Source of the DNA: Scytalidium lignicola
Taxonomy: Eukaryota; Ascomycota; Leotiomycetes
Assembly: GCA_002812745.2 (NCBI GenBank)
Contig: NCSJ02000021.1
Location: forward strand, 1 to 64,000
Length of the DNA stretch: 64,000 nucleotides
Direction of reading: 5' to 3'
Shown: positions 12,401 through 23,529 of the stretch, in pieces
Numbering within the stretch: position 1 is the stretch's first letter
How the letters are laid out: each line of letters opens with the position of its first letter
The notes under the pieces: model-generated
What the model saw: the letters and a program-made list of their open reading frames with translations, nothing else
Database searches by the model: none
What the model was told of the DNA's origin: nothing
Position numbers and translations under genes: made by a program

Positions 12401-15400
12401 TGGTCGTAGATGATTATGTGGAGTCGCCTTCAACACCAGAATTCAAGTCACTGGTATCTTCCGGAGATATGGAGAGTGAGGATCAGAAAGATTTAGTAAC
12501 TGTGAAATTTACGAGGGTCAAACGAGAATCACCAGAGTTTATGCCGAAATATGATGGAGTAGAAATGAATCTTGATGTTGCTATCTCAACCATCAACTTT
12601 GTTGTCACTAGGAAAACTCTTCTCACTTTACTCGACTTTGTCTTGATAACCTTTACAAACAATGAATCCTCGCCTGCACAGTCTCCTGCGGACGAGACAC
12701 TGATAGAGAGCGAATACGAAATAATACCCCAGTCTAGGTCATCCAGTACAGCCTCGATTAGGATCAAGGCAGACCTAAAAAGTGTTCGATTCATACTCAA
12801 CAATGATGGTATCCGCCTAGCTACCCTCTCGCTCAACGCTGCTGACATCGGGATTTTCATATCTGGAAAGACGATGCGGATTGGTGCGAAGTTAGGAGAC
12901 CTATCGTTGGTAGATGACATAAACCAAGGCGCTTCGGCAGATTCCAATCTCAGAAAGTTGATCACAATTCAAGGAAATGAACTGGCTGACTTTCGTTATG
13001 AAACATTTGATTCCGAAAGTGGTGAAGCATACCCCGGTTATGAATCTTCAGTCTATTTACGTGCTGGGTCTATAAGGCTTAACTTTGTTGAAGAGCCGTT
13101 CAGAAAAATTATAGGATTTCTAGTGAAATTTGGGAAGATGCAGGCAATTTACAATGCTGCTCGACAAGCTGCTGCAAGCCAAGCCTCCCAAATCCAACAA
13201 AATGCTGGCCGTATAAAATTCGACGTTATTGTCAGGACACCGATTGTTGTCTTTCCACGAGTTATAAGCGCTAGCAATACGAAGAGAGATCTATTGACAG
13301 CATATCTAGGCGAAATTTATGCTGAAAATAGCTTTGTTCCTCTTGATGACTCAAAAGATGCCCAAGTAGCTATGACGGTATCAGCTGGAATTAGAAATAT
13401 TCGACTGACCTCTGACTTCTATTTCCCTGATAGCAAGTCCGAAGAACTAGAGATGCTTAACAAAGTGGACCTTGATTTCAAAATGACATATGCAGAGCAT
13501 ATAGAGGGTACAAAGCGACCTGATATGGAAGTTGAAGGAAGCATGACGGATTTTAATCTGCGAATCACTCAAAACCAGCTCCGATTCCTTCTAGAACTGT
13601 CGAGATCAGTGCCAGCTGCTTTCTCAACTGACACAGATCAAGAGGAACAAGAGGCTACTATAGAAGTCACTGAAGCAACACCCAAGAAAATGGTTTCTCT
13701 CCAGAGAAACTCGCAAGAGGATAAATCAACAACCATCGTTGACCTTGGTCCGGAGCTCAGTGTGGATTCTAAGACTTGGAACAAGCTAAACATGACGTTC
13801 CATGTCCATTTAATTGGCCTTGAGCTGATATTGGCTAAAGCCAATGAGCCTGTTGGTGACATCACTGCATCGAGTTTGTCAAAATTCTCTATGGACGATA
13901 CCAAAGTGAAACTTCGAATGATGACTGATGGCTCTCTAGAATCAGAGATCCTAATTCAATCATTCACAATATATGATAGTAGAGCACAGGCGACAAATAA
14001 ATTCCGGAAGATTATGACATCCTCGAATAACAATGTTCAACAGTTTATGGCAAGTGTGACAATGTCTGGCGGGAAGGAACGGAACATGATTGCTATGGTT
14101 GCAATTGATAGTCCGCGTGTTATTTTCGCCTTGGATTATATATTCGATATTCAAGCCTTTTTGACTGGCGGATTCCATGTTGATGAACTTAATGTTACGG
14201 ATGAAGTGGAAAGTATTTTGGAATCCACTGAGAGTTCGGAAATTGGCTCTATACAGACCGATGGGAATATCAAACGCAGCCCAAATCACCCTCAAGCTTT
14301 GGTGTCAAGTACAGATGGAAACTCTAATTCTTCAGATCAAGCTCCTTTGGATATTGCATTTAGAATTAACGTAATTGACGCTCAGATTATTCTCATCGCA
14401 AACCCTTTGAGTAGCAGCTCGGAAGCAATTGTTCTCGGGACTAAACAGATTTTGTTATCACAGCAGCATGCTGTGACGCTCCAAGTATCACAAATGGGAA
14501 TGTTCTTATGCAAGATGGATCGATTTGACACATCCCGTCTAAGGATCCTAGATGATTTTTCTCTCCAAATGTCGATTGACAGCTCAAAACCAGACACTAC
14601 CAGTATTCATATTGATATCGAGCCATTAATACTGCGGCTATCCTTGCGCGATGTTTTATTAGCTCTTCAAATCGTTTCGAAGGCTTCTGAGCTCTCTAGT
14701 AGTGAGGGAAAAACACATGAGGCGGATGTTGAAGGTCATCAGCGGAAAGGCACGTCAACAATTGCCGGCAAGAGCAGGACACGTGCTATTTCTTCAGCTC
14801 ACCCGAAAGACCATTATACTCCACAAGTTTACGAAACCCAGGTTACTCGAAAGCAGGAAAATCTCACGGCTACACTAGAGGGAATGAGACTAATATTGAT
14901 CGGTGACTTACATGAATTGCCAATACTCGACCTCAGTGTTCACAGTTTCACAGCCACCGCTACTGATTGGTCAAGCAGTCTAAAAGCGGAAACGTCTATT
15001 AATACATTCATAAATGTTTATAACTTCTCAAAGTCCGCTTGGGAACCCCTCATTGAGCCATGGGAGCTGGGTCTACATATCACTCGGGCATCAGAGGATG
15101 CTCAAACATCTGTTGAACTCTCTTCCTCTAAGACCCTCGAAATTACTCTCACATCTGCTACCATCGCCCTAGCATCCAAATCTGCTTCATTTTTGACACA
15201 AGAAGATGATGTTCTTTCAAAGCCCCGAGGAGCAGATGCTCCGTACAAGATACGGAATTATACTGGCTTTGATATCAGCGTTTGGGCTGAAGATGACGAG
15301 AATATATCTGCTGCGCTTCAAGACGGAGAGGAATCTTCATGGCGCTTTGAGAACTGGGAAAAGATGCGTGAAAATTTATCCACTGAGGACAACGCTGGCA

Positions 15401-18400
15401 TAGTCGCTGTTAGACTAGAAGCGAGTGGGTTTGATAGTATCAACAAAGTCCCAATTAACCGAGAAGGTGAGTATTTATACAGTCTCCGCCCTCGGAAAGA
15501 TCAAATACTCCATCGACTTCTTGTGGATATAAAACTTGGTGAAGATAATGTTAAATATGTCACGTTCCGTTCACCTCTTTTGGTGGAAAACCATACACAA
15601 ATACCGGTTGAGTTAGGTATCTTCGATGCGCAAGAGGGCCATCTGCTCAAGATTGAAAAGATTGCTCCTGGTGAAAGCCGTCCTGCTCCAGTAGGTGCAG
15701 CATTTATGAAGTCTCTTCTGGTCAGGCCAGATCAAGGCTTTGGTTATGCCTGGTCATCTGAGGCGCTCTGGTGGCGAGACCTTCTTATTAGACCAACAAA
15801 GACTATGACATGTAAGAGCGAAGGCGGAGATAAGATACCACCGTTCTACTTTCAGATGAACGCAAACTACGACAAAAGCAATCCACTTACAAGGTAAGAT
15901 TAATTAGGACTTGGAACAGAAGTTGTGCTGACCTTGGGTGATTAGTATCTATCCTTACATGCGAATAAAACTCTCGGCTCCTGTAGAACTCGAAAATCTA
16001 CTGCCGTATGATTTCAAATATCGTATCTATGATAAGAACACCAAAAAAGATTGGACAAACTTCCTTCGCAAAGGAGGCCTAAGTCCTGTTCATGTTGTTG
16101 AACTATCACACTTGCTTTTGATGAGTATCGACATGCAGGATACGGTATTCAAACCCAGTGAATTCGCAATCATAAACTCCAGTAATCACGAGGATTTTCG
16201 CAGGGAAACAAACCTGATATGCAAGGATAATGAAGGACTTTCTCTCAATCTCAAGTTACATTACTTCAAGATCCCAGATAGTGGTGGTGCTTTCCGAGTC
16301 ACCGTCTACAGTCCTTACGTTGTCCTCAACAAGACCGGACTACCAATCAATATCAAAGCCAAATCTTTGCTGCAACAAGCCAGGACAGCTGCAGGCCAAG
16401 GATTTCATACTGACTCCGACATTGGAGAAGGACGAAAAGCATTACCATATATGTTTGCCTTTGGATCAGAGGATCAACGTAATCGAGCTCTTCTAAAAGT
16501 TGGTAGATCAAGCTGGAGTAAACCACTTAGTTTTGATGCTATCGGTAGCACGTCTGACGTGGTGCTCCCATCCTCAAGTGAGAGTACCGAGATCCATGTC
16601 GGAATCACAGTTGAATCTGGAGAAGGAAAGTACAGGATGACTAAGGTGGTTACTCTAGCCCCAAGATTTGTTCTCAAAAACAGAATGAATGAAGAGATCA
16701 ACGTTCGAGAGCCGGGATCTTCTCAAGTCATGACACTAAAATCTCAAGCGCTGCAACCTCTCCATTTCCTTCAAAAGACTCCGATGAAACAATTATGTCT
16801 TTGCTTTCCTGGATTAAACAATAATTGGTCCTCGCCATTCAACATATCGGATCTTGGGACTACACACATAAAACTAGCTAGAGCAGGGCAACGACAAAGA
16901 CTCATAAGAGTTGAGGTTCTTATGGAAAATGCTACGATTTTCTTACATATAAGCCAGGAGACCAAGAACTGGCCATTTTCTATGAGAAATGAAAGCGACA
17001 ACGAGTTCACTTTCTTCCAAGCAAATCCCAATCTTGACGACGAAGACACAGAAGACCGCTCTGGCTGGCGTCCGATAAGATATCGCCTGCCACCAAGAAG
17101 TATCATGCCTTATGCGTGGGACTATCCTGCCGCAAAAAATAAAGAACTAATTATCAATGCAAACGGGAGAGAGAGGCATATCAAACTTGCAGAAATAGGG
17201 AATCTCATACCTATGAAGATTCCAGCGTCGCCAAGTTCGCTCGAACCAAAGATAATTGATCTTAACGTCGCAGCCGATGGTCCAACACAAATGTTAATTC
17301 TGTCTAATTACAAGGCTTCAAAGAGTCTCTATAGGCAGAATAGCCGGGCAGGATCTTCAACCAGTGTCGCAGGAGGATTTGAAGTAAAAGGCCAGGATAC
17401 GAAGGTGACTTTTCAAGTCAAAACTGACTTTCAAGGTGTGGGAATATCATTAATTACAGCCCAGTTGAAAGAACTGGCATATATCACGCTCCGAGGAATA
17501 TCTCTGAAGTACTCTGAATCTTCACTCTATCAAAGTGTGTCATCATCGATTAAATGGATTCAGATCGATAATCAATTGTATGGTGGCATCTTCCCCATTA
17601 TCCTCTATCCAAGTGTTGTCACGAAGAATACCCCAGAAATCGAGTCACATCCTTGTGTACATTTTATGGTAACACGAGTGAAAGATGACTCGTACGGTGT
17701 CTTATACATCAAGTATGCGACTATTTTGCTACAGCAAATGACACTTGAAATTGACGAAGACTTTGTATATGCGGTTCTCGAGTTCTCCAAAGTACCTGGC
17801 GCTAGCTGGTCAGAAACTAGCGAAGGTGTTTTGTGTGATGAGAGTCTTGATATTCCAGAACCAAAACAAGAAGACTCAGGTCAAGATATCTATTTCGAGT
17901 TATTGAATATTCAACCGATGCAGCTCGACCTGTCGTTCGTGCGTACTGAAAGAGTAAACGTTGAGGATCAAACATCGTCAAGAAATCCTCTCATGTTCTT
18001 CTTAAATGTCTTAACGATGGCCATCGGCAACATCAATGACGCTCCTCTGCGTATGAACTCTCTGATGCTAGAAAATGCTCGAGTTTCTGCTGCTGTTCTC
18101 ATCCAGAGTGTCTCTAACCACTATTCTCAGGAAGCACTATACCAGGTACACAAAATCCTAGGATCTGCAGACTTCCTCGGAAATCCTGTTGGTCTGTTCA
18201 ATAATATAAGTTCGGGAGTGGCAGACATATTCTATGAGCCTTATCAAGGCTTTATCATGTCGGACAATCCAGAGCAATTAGGAATAGGAATTGCAAAAGG
18301 CGCTACGAGTTTCGTGAAAAAGTCAGTATTCGGCTTCTCGGACAGCTTCTCAAAGGTTACGGGCAGTATTGCAAAGGGATTAGCAGAAGCAACGATGGAT

Positions 18401-19102
18401 AAGCAATTTCAAGATCGTCGTAGAATGACCAGGTCAAGGAACAGGCCAAAACATGCTCTCTATGGTGTCACTGCTGGGGCGAACTCTTTCGTGACCAGCC
18501 TCGCAAGTGGTGTTGGAGGGTTGGCTCGAAAACCTTTAGAAGGAGCGGAGCAAGAAGGGGTTGCTGGTTTCTTCAAAGGTGTAGGCAAGGGTGTCCTTGG
18601 CCTAGCCACCAAACCAGCAATCGGTATTTTTGATCTAGCATCCAATGTTAGTGAAGGAATCCGGAACACCACAACCGTCTTTGATGGCGATGCACTCGAT
18701 CGTGTTCGTCTCACTCGGTTCATCGGTTCTGACGGCATCGTCCGACCCTATAACCAAAGAGAAGCCCTCGGGCAGTTCTGGCTCAAGCAGCTTGATAATG
18801 GGAAATACTTCAACGAACAATACTTAGCCCACCTAGAGCTTCCCAGAGAAGATGTCGTTGTGATGCTCACATACAGCCGAATCATGCTGATTAAGAGCAA
18901 GAAATTGACAAGCGAGTGGGATGTGCCATTGAAAGACATACAGACTATTTCAAAGGAGAGAACCGGGTTAAGCCTTACACTGAGGGGTGGAACTAATGGC
19001 CCCTTTGTACCAGTTGGAGAGGAAAGCTCGAGAAACTTTTTGTATAGGAAGATTGGGGTTGCGGTTAACGAGTTCAATAAAAAGTATAAGGCGACGGAAT
19101 AG
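9487..19102 (+). CDS. vps13: VPS13, bulk lipid-transfer protein of membrane contact sites
   Basis: Encodes 3187 residues, close to yeast Vps13 (~3144). Two exons: 9487-15893 and 15946-19102. The 52-nt intron 15894-15945 has donor GTAAGA, branch CTGAC and acceptor ATTAG, and is spliced in phase 2 to read LTSIYPYMRIKL. The N-terminus is the chorein motif (MLEGLVASLLNRFLGLYVKN, then ELRNLELRKEAL), the entry cap of the lipid-conducting groove. The middle is the long beta-rich groove with acidic low-complexity linkers (~870-900, DDEEDESSFEDAPD). The second exon carries the SHR-binding/adaptor region and the C-terminal Gly-rich amphipathic repeats (GVGGLARKPLEGAEQEG, GVGKGVLGLATKP), followed by a PH-like end. 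In yeast, Vps13 moves glycerophospholipids at vacuole, mitochondrion, ER and prospore contacts. Several antisense frames inside are shadows. Confidence 0.97.
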
Positions 19103-19672
19103 ATATAGGGAATGGGGATCTTCTCCTTTTTCTGCTATCTCTGGTTGAAGCAAACGATATCGAATCCTTTTAAGCCAAAATGCACGAATTATTTACTATT
19201 TTGCAGAGAAGGAAATAACTAGTTTTGTTAAGTTTGCCTTGGTCTCTGTTGCGTTTAGCGTTTGGAGCTAAGATAACTCAAAAGCAATCCGAGTTAGGTT
19301 TTTAATGAAATTAGTTGTATAACGAAATCATGACTCCTCTGATATTCTCTTATTAAAATACCAAAATTAGAACGCTCACGAGGACCTAGCTAAGTAATGG
19401 AATCTATTTGGATCTACCATTCCACCCTCTCTTAGCCCAACACCGTATACCATTCGTTATCATTATCCATCTGCTCTTCCTCTCCAAAGGATAAAGTTAA
19501 ATCAAACTGTTCAAATAAAACGTTGTAGATAATAATATATCAAAATGACTTCGCAATCATCGAATAAGCCACCGATAAATAATACCACCCTCACATTATC
19601 CGTACCGAGCCCAAAATTGTAACGCTAAAATGTAATAGCAGCAACACCTTATTACTACAGTAACAAAACATT
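19103..19672. other. Convergent 3' spacer between VPS13 and the CorA-like gene
   Basis: 570 bp of AT-rich sequence shared by two converging gene ends. It should hold both 3' UTRs and poly(A) sites. No gene seen. Confidence 0.6.
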
Positions 19673-22600
19673 CTATAAAACAATAACGGTTTGGTTTTCT
19701 CTCCCAGCTTCCTCCGAAATGGTATCCAATCCTGCACGCGAGGCTGACGGTCGAGATTCAGGGGTGTGGACTCTGGAATGTTGCAGCTTCTTTTGCTGCT
19801 GGAGTAAAGGGGGAGTGGTGCTCATCTCAATACTGCCAGTAGCTGCTGTCGATCCAGTTAATACTCCCGGCACTAGCGAAACTGTAGATGTGGACCCGTT
19901 TAAGGAAGGTGGAGGCGTAGGAGGGATGGCCGGAACAATAACATTCCTGCGGTTGCTATTGCGACCATGCTCTATGGCATTGCTGCTACCACCAAATGCG
20001 TAGGAAACATCGTACTCCATCTGCAAGTGTGTGTGGAGATGCGCATGATCCGTAGTGTCTGATGGTTGATGGCTCTGCGTCTGATTCTCGTAAGTATAAT
20101 CAAAAGAATACCCCTGAGTATGTTCGTTGGCTATCGTGGCTCTGTGTCTAGTGTTATCAATGCTAGTGTTATGATCGGAATCAAAGCCAGGCTCTCGTGC
20201 GTTCATATTAGGTGATCTGTCTCTGGGAGGCTCGACAGCATGTGACGATGGCCTCCCTCCCTGCGAGATCGAGGCGTTGCCGCGAGAGGATGGTACCCTT
20301 TGGGTGACATTCCCGTCATAATCATAACGTGGTATAAGGCGAGCCATATCTGTCGTAGACGTGTCTCCGTAGGCATTAGGAACAAATTGGACCGTGCTCC
20401 TGGGTAAAACTAAACCATTACCAAAGGCTGCCGGTGAAAAATCCAAGTCATATAGAGGAGCCGGATTTCGTATTGGGCGGGAAGGATCGACAAGAAGATT
20501 TCTTTGTAATTCGCGAAGCTGGCCTTGATCACGTCTCTTCACTCTGAGGCCTGGTCGTTTGGCTGTTCCATTATTCTCCGCCCTGGCCCGATTCCAATTC
20601 CGGTTCTGTTTAGATTGTAACGGGAACAATGAGAGGAGCTTTGTTACGAGTGTCATTTGCTTATTGGTACCAGCAATATACTTTTCACTATCAATCTCCA
20701 GCAAAGAATAGTCTTCCTCCATCCTTGGTTGATCTTCGTTAAAGAGTTTATTTGCTCCATAAGCTGCAACAATTGTTGCCACCAGGACAGGAACAGCCAC
20801 GACTGGGTACCAACTCGGGCCTATCGACCAGGTGGTAATACCAAATAAAGACTTTACAACCGTCAGCAAACTGATATTAGTGAAATATATATCTTGGAGG
20901 TGGATTATGTTACTAACAGCAACGAAACTCAAGGGTAAAAATATAAATGCTAACGCATTGAGTCGTGCAACAGCCTGGCCATTCGCAATAGTCTCCAAGT
21001 TAAATGCCTACACATCATGAGTTTCATTTACTAAGACAGAGGATGTTTATAATATTAGCTTACCAGACTCAAAAGATTCTGTTGCTGCTCCAGAAGTGTA
21101 GTTGCTGTGACGTCGAAGAATTCAATTGCCAGATAGGCATCTTCAAGCCGAGTTTTCAGATGCTGCGTATCAACCCATTGGCTTCCTCCAAGCATGTTCT
21201 CAACTCTTTGCATCACAATCTTAATGGACGTTTTGTGGATCCTTACGTGCTCTCGCAGGCCTATCACTACCCTATTATCGCTGTGCAATTGTCGCGTTTG
21301 GTGTTGGATTGGCATAGCACTCCTTCTCCCGTGGATTTCCTATTACATTAAAAGTTAATTATCTGGTAGTCCACAAAAGGATATAGAGAATATTACCTCT
21401 GTTCTTCTGTTTAAATTATACTTGACTGAATCCCATATTTGATCCCACCTTGTAAAGAGGAAATAAAGATCAAGATATACCCATGCTTGATTGACTCTTA
21501 GCCTGTCCCAACGCTTATACTGCTCTTGTAGGTAGTGCTGAGTGATATCTTCTCGAATTGTACGTGCACATCTACTAATCACCACAATTAAAGGTCTGTC
21601 GGGCTGATCTCGAAGAGCTCCTTGAGCCCTTGTCCAAACCACTGGAAATTTTCAGCCAATTTCTACCTAAATATTTATGTTCAAAGATCATACCTAGCGG
21701 TAAGCACTGAGCCTTGTTGGTGTGTCCAAGGTCGATCTCACGCTCCTCATCATCATTATGTCGAACTTCCGGTTTAATATTAATATGCTCCATGAGCCAA
21801 TAAAGTTCTATGAACAACGTAAGCCATCATCCTCGACTTGAAGGACAGCTCAGCTAGTACTGTACTTACCTCCTTCGTTATAGTCTATAGTCGGTAGCAC
21901 GCTAGCCACCTCAGGGGTATCAAAGTACATAAGAGTTTGCATGGGAAAATCTGGCAACGCATTATGAAAGGGTGTCCCGAATTCTCGACGCCAATCCGTA
22001 ATGATCCTAGGACTATGTTAAGACTTTTTTTTATAAAAAACACTTCTTATTTCCACATTAGGACTCACAGAAATATAAGCCCTATTGACTTCCTCGATTC
22101 GATATTCAACCACTGTGAGAAAAGTGAAGCCTTCCTAGAACTGAAATTTTGTTCCTTGAATGTTAATTTTCTATCGTCTCCTTCTCTCCACATTGTTCCA
22201 ATAGTACATTTCACCGCATCCAAAGATTCTTGATCGTCAGAAGAGAGATCCAAGTTATCCAACGATTGCGGAAATCGAGTAGGTCTGAGCAGATCGCTGA
22301 AATGTAGTCGCATTTGACTGCCATCTTCCGTCGTTGATAGAGCAGGTCGAGAATCAACCGGTCCCGGCGTCTGATCTTCTACAGCTATCAACCCATCATA
22401 AAATCCAGAGAACCCATGGGCCAGTGGAATTCGCCCTTGGAAATCCATCTCAACCTGAAGTGAACTAACAGGAGCATTCCAGCGTTCAGGGGGCGCGAAG
22501 TCTGGCTGGGTTAGCAAACTTTCTAGGTTCCGCTGCAAACCGATATCGTCTTCATCATGAGCCATGGGAGATCTCAGAGGATGAGGATGTCTGGACGCAT

Positions 22601-23444
22601 GTTCGATATCTGCTACTTCTAACCCCTCTTCAACCCTCCTTTCAATTTCTTCGAATTCTTGTAGCAGCCGCACCACATGAGGAGGCGACACCCAACGAGG
22701 AGCAGGTGCAGCGCAGCTCTGCATTTCAAGTAGACTCTGTAAATTTGATTGAAGCCCAACCTCATATTCATCAACTGGAGAAACAGAAGACACATCATGG
22801 ATAGACGGTATCACTGCTGCTTCGACTGGTATGAGCCCGTCAAAGAATACTTCTTGGTTTCTAGGCACTGAGGTAGAACTCTCCCCGCCACCATGTTTTA
22901 CAGATTCTCCAGTGCTCGCTGATCTATCAGTAGGAGAAGCTGTCGTGTTTCTAGGCATGTAATAACGCATCTGTGGTATCAATTGCATCTCAACTTCCTC
23001 GAATTGCCTTGAAGTTAATGGGCCAATTGGAGGTAGATCCTCGGCATCTTCATCCTCTGATGGTATGAACACATTCGGCTTCAGGAGATTTTGAAAGTTA
23101 GACCGTATCTGCCTTTCATCCTCGTCCACTGTAGAGGGACGAGCTGACGGCGGCCTGCCGAACATGACCGGTGATGGAGTATCCACTGGTATGAGGCCTT
23201 CATCCTCATAGAACTTTTGGGATTCTGGGGCAACTGATTGTGCAGCTTGCGGATCGGGTGCATTCCGATCGATATCGTGGAATACTTGAAAATCATCCTG
23301 CTGATGGAAGGATTCCAGGTTTGAGGGAGATTGGGTGCTGATGTCTCGGTTGCTCTCGAAGCTTGGCCCAGGTGTCGTCCGAGATCCCTGTAACGATGCG
23401 GGAAGTTGCGATGAACCACTATCATTTCCAGTTGGGTCCGCCAT
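19673..23444 (-). CDS. CorA-like (MIT superfamily) two-helix membrane protein with repeat-rich N-terminus
   Basis: Assembled from six exons into 1162 residues. Introns: 22013-22068, 21808-21869, 21642-21693, 21340-21396, 21008-21063; all have GT-AG ends and keep frame. The ATG at 23444 is chosen because the longer frame begins with GTG. Residues 1-~450 are disordered and contain degenerate repeats (FYDGLIPVE-like and GLQxNLxSLL-like). The middle (~455-718) is a helical domain with RPLIVVISRCARTIREDI and long amphipathic helices, as in the cytoplasmic funnel of CorA/ZntB proteins. Exon 6 brings the two transmembrane helices (NALAFIFLPLSFVAV ~732; WYPVVAVPVLVATIVAAYG ~785). The Gly-Met-Asn filter motif that follows helix 1 in true CorA channels is absent, so Mg2+ transport is uncertain. 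A ~350-residue disordered tail follows. Confidence 0.85.
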
Positions 23445-23501
23445 ACTCTTCACCTAGACCTTGAAACAAGCCTCAGAACGCTCTCGAAGTCTTTCATCTG
23501 C

Positions 23502-23529
23502 TGTAAATTGGGATTGAAGTCAATTTACA
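23502..23529. repeat. Perfect 9-bp inverted repeat with 10-nt loop
   Basis: TGTAAATTG (23502-23510) and CAATTTACA (23521-23529) are exact reverse complements separated by GGATTGAAGT. The hairpin lies about 60 bp upstream of the CorA-like gene's ATG, in its probable 5' leader. The adjoining 23530-23573 on the minus strand resembles a tRNA A-box (TGGCCAAGCGGC) followed by a Leu-type anticodon arm, but no intact tRNA folds. It could be a tRNA or SINE relic, or a leader hairpin. Confidence 0.4.

Noticed and set aside
12483..12965. 160-codon minus-strand frame (and several others) inside VPS13
   Set aside because: VPS13 is continuous and well supported on the plus strand; these are shadows without domains or splice support.
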